Assembly (NCBI GenBank): GCA_910583775.1
Contig: CAJTYD010000005.1
Location: forward strand, 1 to 61,188
DNA: 61,188 nucleotides
Direction of reading: 5' to 3'
Origin: an uncultured Muribaculaceae bacterium
Lineage (GTDB): Bacteria; Bacteroidota; Bacteroidia; Bacteroidales; Muribaculaceae
The position numbers were made by a program, and so were the translations under genes. This document shows, piece by piece, positions 53,391 to 61,188 of this stretch. Positions within the stretch are counted from its first letter, which is position 1; each line of letters opens with the position of its first letter. The notes under the pieces are model-generated. The model made no database searches, was not told the origin of the DNA, and worked only from the letters and a program-made list of their open reading frames with translations.

Positions 53391-55448
53391 ATGAAATCTA
53401 TAAATATACTCAAATTCTCATGCGCCGCGCTGCTTGTGGCCGGCATGACGTCTTGCGACGATTTCCTCAACAAGGAGCCTGAATCAAAGTCTTCTCCGGA
53501 GTCGTTCTTCACCGACGCGACCCATCTGGAATCGTATGCAAACGACCAATATAACAATATCTTCTCCACCGCAGGGCAGTGGAACTACGGTCGCTACGGA
53601 TGGGACTCGACAACCGACAACCAGATCGGCACCGAGGCTCCCAACGAGTTTACCTCCGATCTATACAAGACATATATGTCGGGCGGAAGCTTCGAGTTCT
53701 ACCGCATCTATCACCTGAACTTCTTCTTCGACAACGCCCTTCCCAAATACGGAGAGGCTCTCGACGGCTCGCAGAACACCATCCGCGGCGAAATCTCAGC
53801 CATCAAGCACTATATCGGCGAGATGTATTTCATCCGTGCGTGGGTCTACTACGACAAACTGCTCCGTCTTGGCGATTTCCCGATCATAACCACAAATCTT
53901 GAGCAGAATCTCGAGACTCTGACGGCAGCCGCCAAGCGCAGCCCGAGAAACGAGGTTGCCCGCTTCATCCTCGAAGACCTCGACAAGGCGATCTATCTTA
54001 TGGGTGACCGCAACTACCAGACAACCCGAATCAACCGCGACGCTGCAATGCTCTTCAAGTCGAGAGTGGCTCTCAACGAAGGCACCTGGCTGAAATATTT
54101 CAAAGGGACGGCTTTCGTACCCGGTGGAGAAGGATGGCCCGGAGCTTCGGCTTATCCCAACTATCAGTATCCTTCGGGAAGCATCGACAACGAAATCGCA
54201 TTCTTCCTGACCGAAGCAGCCAACGCAGCAAAAGATGTGGCTGAGAAATACAAAGGGCAGCTTGCACAGAATACTGGCATTTCGCAGAGCGATGATCCCA
54301 CAGCCGGAGCGAATGCATACTTCAATATGTTTGCCGACGAAGACCTCTCCAAATATCCTGAAGTGCTTCTCTGGCGTCAGTATGCTCTGGGTCTGAACAC
54401 CAACAACGTTCCCGTCTATGCATCGCGCGGCAACCGTCTCGCCGGCATGACCCGCCAGTTCGTCTATAACTTCCTGATGAAGGACGGTACTCCCGCCTAC
54501 ACCCACGGCACAGAGGCTGACGGCGACGGTTATTACAAGGGCGACAAGACCCTGGCCGACATCCGCGTTAACCGCGATGACCGTCTGCGTCTCTTCCTCA
54601 AGGAACCAAAGCAGAAGAATATCATCTACAACACGAATTCAAAGCGTAATACCCATGGAGTGATCGAGGAGCCCTATCCTGCAATCACCAACAACGGTGT
54701 CGAGGACGGTTACGTGACGGGGCTGACCAGCCGCAAGGGCGGTGCCCTCGACGGTGACCACTACGGCAACGGCGCAGGCTACGTAGGCGATCCCATCATG
54801 CGTGCCGCAGAGGCTCTGCTCAACTATATGGAAGCTTCATACGAGCTTAACGGATCGCTCGACGGTTCGGCCCGCGAATACTGGCAGATTCTCCGTCGCC
54901 GCGCCGGCGTGAGCGACAACATCGACGCCACAATCGCCGCCACAAACATGAGCAAAGAGGCTGAACTCGACTGGGGAGCATGGTCGGCCGGCCAGGTTCT
55001 TTCAGATCCTACCCTTTACAACATCCGCCGCGAACGTCGCTCAGAGTATATGTGCGAAGGCATGCGCTGGGACGACATCAAGCGCTGGAGATCTCTAGAC
55101 CAGCTCACGACAAATGCCTATATGCCCGAGGGAATGCACCTCTGGAACACTCCGATGCAGAACTGGTATAAGGACAAGAGCGGCGCAAGCATCCTCTATT
55201 ACGAAGGTGACGGAAGCGGAAAATCAGCAGTGGTTTCCGGTCCCGACAAGAGCGAATATCTCCGTCCCTACCAGAGATCGGCAGGAACGAAGGGTTATTC
55301 AGGTCTTGTATGGAAGATGTCTCACTATCTCGAGCCCATCCAGCTCAAGCAGATGCAGCTCACCTCTTCTGACAACACTATCGGAAACTCCATAATCTAT
55401 CAGAACCCCTACTGGCCGACAGAGCCCGAGCAGCCGGCTACCAAGTAA
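53391..55448 (+). CDS. SusD/RagB surface lipoprotein (SusD3)
   Basis: A 685-residue SusD-like lipoprotein with lipobox GMTSC followed by DDFLNKEPESKSSPESFF. Helical SusD body with VARFILEDLDKAIYLMGD and the C-terminal NIRRERRSEYMCEGMRWDDI and KRWR. It is intact and resembles SusD2. The ATG at 53391 begins the signal peptide; an in-frame ATG at 53379 is less likely. Its partner SusC3 is broken, so it is likely unexpressed or orphaned, unless a full SusC3 exists in other cells. Confidence 0.93.
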   Translation: MKSINILKFSCAALLVAGMTSCDDFLNKEPESKSSPESFFTDATHLESYANDQYNNIFSTAGQWNYGRYGWDSTTDNQIGTEAPNEFTSDLYKTYMSGGSFEFYRIYHLNFFFDNALPKYGEALDGSQNTIRGEISAIKHYIGEMYFIRAWVYYDKLLRLGDFPIITTNLEQNLETLTAAAKRSPRNEVARFILEDLDKAIYLMGDRNYQTTRINRDAAMLFKSRVALNEGTWLKYFKGTAFVPGGEGWPGASAYPNYQYPSGSIDNEIAFFLTEAANAAKDVAEKYKGQLAQNTGISQSDDPTAGANAYFNMFADEDLSKYPEVLLWRQYALGLNTNNVPVYASRGNRLAGMTRQFVYNFLMKDGTPAYTHGTEADGDGYYKGDKTLADIRVNRDDRLRLFLKEPKQKNIIYNTNSKRNTHGVIEEPYPAITNNGVEDGYVTGLTSRKGGALDGDHYGNGAGYVGDPIMRAAEALLNYMEASYELNGSLDGSAREYWQILRRRAGVSDNIDATIAATNMSKEAELDWGAWSAGQVLSDPTLYNIRRERRSEYMCEGMRWDDIKRWRSLDQLTTNAYMPEGMHLWNTPMQNWYKDKSGASILYYEGDGSGKSAVVSGPDKSEYLRPYQRSAGTKGYSGLVWKMSHYLEPIQLKQMQLTSSDNTIGNSIIYQNPYWPTEPEQPATK

Positions 55449-55478
55449 TAAAGGTAAAAAAAGATTCCCCTAACTGAA

Positions 55479-55520
55479 GCGGGTGTATCAGGCTTCCTGG
55501 CTGATACACCCGCCTCTCTT
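55479..55520 (+). terminator. Hairpin after SusD3
   Basis: GCGGGTGTATCAG (55479-55491) and CTGATACACCCGC (55501-55513) form a perfect 13-bp stem followed by a T-rich run. It is homologous to the hairpin after SusD2 at 33529-33570. Confidence 0.85.
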
Positions 55521-55608
55521 TCTTTCGGAGGTGACCGGAATAGATGTTTTCGCAGCTCTCCCCCGGAGCAGCAGGAATATCATTTTTTGCCACGATTATT
55601 ACTCCTGT

Positions 55609-55800
55609 TCTAAGAAACTGTTTAGATTTCTTTCGAAAATTTTATTATAGTATTTCTTTCAAGGCTTTTAAGAATCTATTTGGCTGTTTCCGCCAAGTTT
55701 CGGCAGTCGAAACCGAAAGGTTTCTCCTTTCTCAACTTGCGAAAACATCTCAAAAATCTTCTCAAAATCCTTTGAAAATAAATTTAAACAGTTTCTAAGA
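55609..55800. mobile_element. 192-bp MITE-like element
   Basis: Inverted ends of about 30 bp with five mismatches: TCTAAGAAACTGTTTAGATT on the left and the complement of TCTTAGAAACTGTTTAAATT on the right. The interior has no gene. Confidence 0.65.
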
Positions 55801-55878
55801 GTGTCGTGTTTGGTTTTAAATGAAATTAATACAGATAGAGATTTTAAGGAATAAGCTCTTCCATTTAACACACTCTTA
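55795..55878. mobile_element. MITE-like inverted-repeat element, copy 2 of the 79-bp family
   Basis: CTAAGAGTGT at the left and ACACTCTTA at the right resemble the ends of 50286-50364, with similar spacing. Its interior contains an ATTTTAAGGAATAAGCTCTT piece (55841-55860) like the end of the 395-bp MITE. It overlaps the right end of the 192-bp element. Confidence 0.5.
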
Positions 55879-55923
55879 AACAGATCAATCCACACATCAT
55901 CAAAAAACCATTTTACCTGAGTC

Positions 55924-58200
55924 ATGATATTCCTCCAACCTAAAACCCGTCTTAAATATCTGTTTGTTATATTATTGTATCTGACAATTTCCTCAAATAT
56001 ATATGCTGTGGGAGAACCTTCATGGATCGCTCCAAGAGGCAATGTAGACACTGTCAGTTCGTGGCTGTGTCTTCAAAAGGTTGTTGATATTAATAAAGTG
56101 CCCCGGCATGCAACAACCCGGATCGCAGCCGACAGCAAATACTGGTTATGGATAAACGGCCAAAATGTCGTTACCGAAGGAGGAGTGAAGCGAGGTCCCA
56201 CACCCGCCGACTCCTACTGCGACCAAATAGACTTGGCCCCTTATTTAAAGAAAGGAAGAAATATCGTCTCTGTTCTGGTATGGTATTTCGGCAAGCCGGG
56301 ATTTTCCTATAAGCCATCGGGGAAAGCCGCTCTGTTCTTTGATTGCCCTTCCGTGCCACACCTTGTCAGCGACAGCAGCTGGAAAGGCATCATACATCCT
56401 GCATATTATGTGCCTGAAGGAACTTCCCCTAATTTTCGTCTTCCGGAATCAAACATAGGATTTAACGCCACAAAAGACATCCCCGACTGGCATAATAAAG
56501 AAAACGACTGGCCGGCGGCAATATGCCGTGGAAAAGAAAATGATGCGCCTTGGGGAAAACTTCTCAACCGAATGATCCCCCTATGGAAAGACTTTGGAGT
56601 AAAGTCTTATGAAAAAACCGAATATAAAGCAGGAAAGAATATCGACACGATAATTGCTAAATTACCATATAATGCCCAGATCACGCCACTGCTTGTACTC
56701 GAAGCTCCATCCGGGTGCAGAATAGGAATCAGAACCGATAATTATATGGGCGGCGGTGAACCGAATGTCAGGGCCGAATACATCACTGCCGAGGGAACCC
56801 GCCAATATGAATCATTAGGCTGGATGAATGGAGAATTCGCCGTTTACACTTTCCCCAAAAACGTAAGAATAAAGTCTGTGGCTTTCAGGGAAACAGGCTA
56901 TGATACCGAGCCGGAAGGTCAATTCGGATGCAGCGATCCTTTTTTCAACAATCTATGGAAAAAGGCGTCTCGCACTCTCTATCTTACAATGCGCGACACT
57001 TATATGGATTGTCCCGACCGGGAACGCGCACAGTGGTAGGGTGACGAAGTAAATGAATCGGGTGAAGCCTTTTACGCTCTCAGTGTGAGCAGCCATGCTT
57101 TGATGAAAAAAGGGATGTATGAGCTAATCGGCTGGCAACGTCCGGATGGTTCTATTTTCGCACCGGTTCCGGCAGCCAACTGGGACTCTGAATTACCCGG
57201 ACAGATGCTTGCCTCTATCGGATATTACGGTTTCTGGAACTATTATAAACATTCCGGAGACATCCAGCCAATTTCCGACCTATTTCCGGGAGTCAGGAAA
57301 TATATGCGACTTTGGACTCATGCATCCGACGGCACAATAGAAGATCGAAAAGGCGGATGGCACTGGGGAGACTGGGGCGACAATATAGACAAGACAGCTC
57401 TCTACAACGCATGGTATTATCTGGCTCAGAAAGGAGAAATGCTCATGGCAGAGGCTCTCGGTCTTGATAATGAGGCTGATTCCATCCGTAATGAAATGTC
57501 TCTTCTCAAAAGAGCTTTCAATCAAAGTTTCTGGAATGGAGTCAGTTATCGTCACCCTCACTATACCGGAGAGACAGATGACCGCGTGCAGGCATTGGCG
57601 GTTGTCAGCGGACTCGCCGACAAGGATAAATACCCGGCCATACTTAAAATCTTTGAGACCCATGAACATGCAAGCCCCTATATGGAAAAATATGTATGTG
57701 AGGCGTTATTTAAAATGGGATATGGGGAAAAGGGGCTTCAGCGGCTAAAACATCGTTTCTCTCCAATGGTAGACAATCCTCTTTACTCCACCCTCTTTGA
57801 AGGCTGGGGAATAGGAAACGAGGGATATGGGGGAGGCACGACCAATCATGCCTGGAGTGGCGGGGGACTTACCATATTGTCTCAATATGTCGCTGGAATA
57901 AGTCCTGTCGAACCCGGTTATAAGGTTTTTAAGGTTGCCCCTATGCTAAGCGGACTTTCCTGGGCGGAAGCCGTGGTGCCTGCCGTATGCGGGAAAATAT
58001 ACACACGCACCGAACGTCAGGGGAAACGGATTATAATTCGTTTTAACGTTCCCGAAGACACTAAGGCGGTATTAGAGATTCCCGATGAGGTGAGGGATAT
58101 AACAATAAACGGGAAAAAAAGTAAAAAACACAATCTTAGCTTCAACCGACACGGCCAATATGAGGTGACATATATTGAAAATGACAATTCGATTCAATAA
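55924..58200 (+). pseudogene. GH78-like (alpha-L-rhamnosidase) gene interrupted by an amber codon
   Basis: The two halves, 55924-57036 and 57040-58200, are in the same frame and separated only by TAG at 57037-57039 (codon 372). The first half has a signal peptide, jelly-roll domains (WLWINGQNV) and reaches the catalytic-site motif YMDCPDRERAQW. After the stop it continues GDEVNESGEAFYAL into the six-hairpin domain. Family proteins have W-W-G-D-type sequence here, so TGG to TAG is the simplest explanation. The C-half retains normal motifs (WHWGDWGDN, GWGIGNEGYGGGTTNHAWSG). Either a recent nonsense mutation or a sequence error; no second damage was seen. Confidence 0.83.
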
Positions 58201-58341
58201 GCTTACGGAAAGGATAGTGTCGGCGCCCAACCTCATAACCTCCGAACGCTCCGGCACCACACAGCCTTCCGCCATAGAGATCATCCGCCTCTCTTTCTTC
58301 AGGCAGCTCCCGGCCTTATCACAGTCTATTCTATGTCAGGC

Positions 58342-58366
58342 GGACGCACAAACCGTGCGTCCCTAC
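58342..58366. repeat. Dispersed 25-bp palindromic repeat, copy 6, with nearby 9-bp units
   Basis: GGACGCACA and CGTGCGTCC around AAC, followed by CTAC. Downstream (58415-58460) are four to five 9-bp units of TTCCGATAA type, the reverse complement of the minisatellite at 20828. The gap 58201-58551 contains no gene that I recognise. Confidence 0.75.
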
Positions 58367-58551
58367 TGTCGGCGCCCCGGATCAGCAGTGGTTCCCTAAT
58401 GTCGGCGGCCGGCGCTTCCGATAATTCCGATGCCTCCGATCCATTCCGATATCTCGGATATTGTTCGAGCGGCGATTCGCAACCTTTCGAATCGGGCCGT
58501 TGTTAGATGAATAAAACCCGTTGACCGGGCTAAAATCCATCAAGGACAGAA

Positions 58552-59505
58552 ATGAATCGTTTTTCAAAATATTCTCACATCCTTTCCGTCGCGCTCATTC
58601 TGACGGCTCTGCCGTCGTGCATATACGACGATCTGGCGCCATGCCACGAGGAGGATATCGAGATAACCATCGAAAACGACTGGAGCAATGCGCCCGACGC
58701 CGATCCCGAGGGGATGGCATACCTTTTTTTCCGCGACGGCGTCGATGCTCCCTGGCGATTCGATTTTCCGGGCCGACAGGCCGGCAAAGTCACCGTTCCT
58801 GAAGGGCTTTACCGATTCGTAATGTTTAACGACGACACCTCGAATGTGATTTTCAAGACCTCTGAAAACGGAATGCCCTTCGCCACGACCTCCTCTGAAA
58901 AAATAGAGATCGACGGCCGGACGGTAGAGACGTTGGAAGCTCCCGACATGATGTGGGGCGCCTCTATCGGTCGCCTCAGGATCGACCGGGACGGCGTGGG
59001 GTATTCAGCCGGCGATTCCATGGAAGAAAACCCCGGATCCTTTATAGTCAGGACGCATCCACGCCAGATCACGCCGACCTACACAATAAAAATAAATCAC
59101 ATCGAAAACCTGCAGGGAGTGACGGCCATGAGAGGGATGATCTCAGGAATGGCGGACGGGTTCAACATATTCGGAGAAACCCCTTCCCCTTCCGAGGCGC
59201 TGATCTGGTTCAGTCCTCGTTCGGAAACCGACTCGTCGGTCCGAGCCTCGTTCCACACCTTCGGCCTCCCTTTAAATCCTCAGAATCCCAACGAGCTAAG
59301 ACTCTATTTTCTTCTGTCCGACAACCGCCTGGTCTGCAAAACATTCGATGTGACCGAAATGATAACTTCCTCTCCCGATCCCATGAACGTGACCATAATC
59401 ATCGACACCATAGCCCTCCCCTATGCCCCGGCTCCGATGGGTCCGGGAGCATTCGATCCCGATGTTCTCGGATGGAACACCATTATAGTGAACCTGGGCA
59501 CCTGA
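58552..59505 (+). CDS. DUF5119 family lipoprotein
   Basis: A 317-residue lipoprotein with lipobox LPSC (Cys23), then IYDDLAPCHEEDIEITIEND and WSNAPDADPEGMAYLFF, the signature start of DUF5119 proteins. In Bacteroidales such genes sit beside fimbrillin genes and are thought to act in fimbria assembly or anchoring. Here a fimbrillin-like gene follows 97 bp downstream. No FimB/Mfa2 usher-like or further pilin gene is in the window, although the locus may have more partners elsewhere. Confidence 0.85.
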   Translation: MNRFSKYSHILSVALILTALPSCIYDDLAPCHEEDIEITIENDWSNAPDADPEGMAYLFFRDGVDAPWRFDFPGRQAGKVTVPEGLYRFVMFNDDTSNVIFKTSENGMPFATTSSEKIEIDGRTVETLEAPDMMWGASIGRLRIDRDGVGYSAGDSMEENPGSFIVRTHPRQITPTYTIKINHIENLQGVTAMRGMISGMADGFNIFGETPSPSEALIWFSPRSETDSSVRASFHTFGLPLNPQNPNELRLYFLLSDNRLVCKTFDVTEMITSSPDPMNVTIIIDTIALPYAPAPMGPGAFDPDVLGWNTIIVNLGT

Positions 59506-59602
59506 TTTTATGTTTTCACAGAAAGGAGCGGAATATATTTTCAGTGATGTATTTATTTAAGGAGCTCCATTTCTAAAATATTAATGAAAAACACGACAGG
59601 TT

Positions 59603-60625
59603 ATGAAAAAAATAATTCTCACGGCAATTTCAGGCATATTGCTGCTTACTGCCTGCTCTACTGATAATGAACCTTCGCCCTCTTCTGAAGAGGGAGGAAA
59701 GATAAGCTTCTACGCGATGGCGCCTAAGTCTTCACGCGCTCCTTCCACGACCACCGCGACCCTGAAAGACTTCACCGTATATGCCTTCACGGAATCCTCC
59801 GTGGTAATGAACGGCGTGAACGTAAGCCGTGACGGGGGGAGCTGGACATATTCCCCGCTTGTCTACTGGCCCGCGCTCCCCGTCGACTTCTATGCCCTCA
59901 GCCCGGACGTCAGTCAGAAAGGGGAAATCACAGCCTATAACGACGTAATAAAAGGGCTTGAATACGGAAGTACCGACCAGCTTTATGCCGTAAGCCTCGA
60001 CCAGGTGGAAAGCCCGTCGCCGGTGGCTCTGACCTTCCGCCATGCCATGAGCAGAATAGCGCTGATGCTATCGAGCACAAGCAATAAATATGTTATAGAA
60101 GTCTATCATGTATCCCTCAACAACATAGCGTTATCCGGAGATTTCTCGCTTCCACAGAAGAATACGTCCGAAAACGGCGCGACAGGGGAATGGAGCAATC
60201 TTTCCAATCCCGGAACTGCGCTCCTATATTATGACATTGAAGGCGGAAGCATTTTGCTGACACCAACACCCCGCGACATAACGGAGGGCAACCTCAACGT
60301 CTCTTTCTTCATCCCCCACGCCCTTACACCACTTTCCTATTCAAGCGCTACGGGATTTTCGGGAAGCTACATGCAGATCGACTGCGTGGTGAAAGACAAG
60401 GCTACCGGACAGAAGATATGGCCTAACGAACACACTCCCGACTACCTTCTGGTGCAACAGACAGAATGCGGCAGAATGCTCTTCCCCCTTTCGACAAAAA
60501 CAGTCACAGAATGGCAGCAGGGCTACTCCTACATTTATAATGTAGTGATCAACTCGACCTATACCCTCGACACAATCGAATTCGTACCCACCGTCAACGA
60601 TTACGTGGAGACGCATCCCTTCTGA
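59603..60625 (+). CDS. Fimbrillin family lipoprotein
   Basis: A 340-residue lipoprotein with lipobox LLTAC (Cys18) followed by STDNEPSPSSEEGGKISFYA. The pattern YSPLVYWPALPVDFYALSPD and ALTFRHAMSRIALML are hallmarks of the Bacteroidales fimbrillin (Mfa-like) fold, and the C-terminal region ends with GYSYIYNVVINSTY. It is exported, lipidated and probably polymerised after proteolysis near Arg residues (for example SSRAPS). It is co-oriented with the DUF5119 gene. Confidence 0.88.
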   Translation: MKKIILTAISGILLLTACSTDNEPSPSSEEGGKISFYAMAPKSSRAPSTTTATLKDFTVYAFTESSVVMNGVNVSRDGGSWTYSPLVYWPALPVDFYALSPDVSQKGEITAYNDVIKGLEYGSTDQLYAVSLDQVESPSPVALTFRHAMSRIALMLSSTSNKYVIEVYHVSLNNIALSGDFSLPQKNTSENGATGEWSNLSNPGTALLYYDIEGGSILLTPTPRDITEGNLNVSFFIPHALTPLSYSSATGFSGSYMQIDCVVKDKATGQKIWPNEHTPDYLLVQQTECGRMLFPLSTKTVTEWQQGYSYIYNVVINSTYTLDTIEFVPTVNDYVETHPF

Positions 60626-60663
60626 ATTGTGCCGTGAGTTTCCGGGATACAGGATATAGCGAT

Positions 60664-60697
60664 TTTTATTCAATCAAATCGTTGTATTGAATAAAAT
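60664..60697 (+). terminator. Stem-loop after the fimbrillin gene
   Basis: TTTTATTCAAT (60664-60674) and ATTGAATAAAA (60686-60696) form a perfect 11-bp AT-rich stem. In the rest of 60698-61003 I see one hairpin (GCTATGC TTTC GCATAGC, 60804-60821) and no gene. Confidence 0.6.
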
Positions 60698-61003
60698 AAG
60701 ACTTATTTTGTTCAGTAGACCATAAGGTCTTGAAAAAAACGTGCAATTCACGCTACTCAGTAACGGCTCTGGGATTGCCTTAGTAGGAAAAACGTGACTG
60801 CACGCTATGCTTTCGCATAGCATAAGCATCACGCATTTGTCCCCTACAGTGTCAATTTACCAGATTTTCACTGAAACCTATGCGGTGTAGCTACTGAATT
60901 TCAGGATTGTTCTTTGCAACATGCAATCACCTTACTTAATAATCACAATGACAGGAATCCTCCAACTGGTAATTTTTTCATGGGAAACATCCCTCTCTAT
61001 CGG

Positions 61004-61188
61004 TTATTGAATATCCCTGACAAAAAACCAGTGCCCGGTTTTGAGATGACCAAGCCACGCAATATTCCACTCTTTAAGCCGTCGTTTGATGGTGCTTTCC
61101 GAACATCCGGCTATACTTGCCAACTCGGAACGGCTGATTTCATTGTTTTCTTTGATAGCCTTGATGATGGCTGTCTTTTGAGGGTCAA
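61004..61188 (-). CDS. C-terminal winged-helix fragment, cut by the window edge
   Basis: The minus strand reads DPQKTAIIKAIKENNEISRS, then ELASIAGCSESTIKRRLKEW, then HLKTGHWFFVRDIQ and stop (61006-61004). This is a winged helix-turn-helix at the C-terminus of a larger protein that continues beyond the window, as in RecG-like or AlbA_2 ATP-binding proteins. The name is a guess from this tail only. Confidence 0.6.
   Translation of the reverse strand, partial: DPQKTAIIKAIKENNEISRSELASIAGCSESTIKRRLKEWNIAWLGHLKTGHWFFVRDIQ

Noticed and set aside
57037..57039. Amber recoding in this genome
   Set aside because: Only one in-frame TAG interrupts a gene in this window, while other genes end with TAG normally (for example ATPase 2), so a nonsense change or sequence error is simpler.

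Overview
The window reads as a chromosomal segment of a Bacteroidales bacterium (phylum Bacteroidota), most likely a gut member of the Muribaculaceae. The order is well supported: three SusC/SusD pairs, HTCS-type sensor-regulators fused to AraC domains, a DUF5119-fimbrillin pair, and many promoters of the Bacteroidota -7 type TAnnTTTG lying 15-100 bases before start codons. The family is an inference from GC content and gene style. No rRNA, tRNA or CRISPR array was seen.

Layout. 17-5449: a WYL regulator, GIY-YIG protein, LemA and M48 peptidase, then a Fic-ADP-ribosylglycohydrolase-Nudix operon whose promoter carries a perfect palindrome. 5575-8778: carB. 9054-10574: a 290-bp array of ten exact 29-bp repeats running into the promoter of an AAA_14/DUF4143 ATPase; a 395-bp MITE follows. 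12179-17998 (minus strand): a three-gene cassette of two zinc-ribbon GTPases around a GAP1-like protein, resembling the GTPase-centred conflict systems described by Aravind and colleagues. 18050-26140: a hybrid two-component regulator with a sugar-binding-protein-like sensor, then SusC1/SusD1. 26270-37566: a second polysaccharide utilization locus (reduced kinase-AraC protein, SusC2/SusD2, GH125 and GH92), consistent with alpha-mannan or N-glycan mannose use. 37706-48404: housekeeping genes (isopropylmalate-synthase family, a lipoprotein/DUF5723 pair, a PurF-like protein without the usual Cys, asnA, recA, rnhB). 48836-50114: a second AAA_14/DUF4143 ATPase whose promoter has the same geometry as the first. 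50458-55448: a damaged third SusC/SusD locus in which an inverted AraC remnant is fused directly to a 5'-truncated SusC3. 55924-58200: a GH78-like gene split by one amber codon. 58552-60625: a DUF5119/fimbrillin pair. 61004-61188: the 3' end of a winged-helix protein running out of the window.

Intergenic DNA is unusually rich in small repeats: a 25-bp palindrome in six copies, AT-rich AATTTTGAATG-type and CAATTGCTAATT-type runs, a 70-bp mosaic module, 9-bp minisatellites, and three MITE-like inverted-repeat families. Several stop codons lie inside these repeats.

The strongest candidate for something undescribed is the pairing of each AAA_14/DUF4143 ATPase with its own palindromic operator-like repeats. 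In both genes a dyad ends exactly 7 bp before the -7 box, and the start codon follows 16-17 bp later. Two further operator-like arrays (three 15-bp units at 50200-50240 and three copies of a 12-bp motif at 48754-48818) flank the second ATPase gene.
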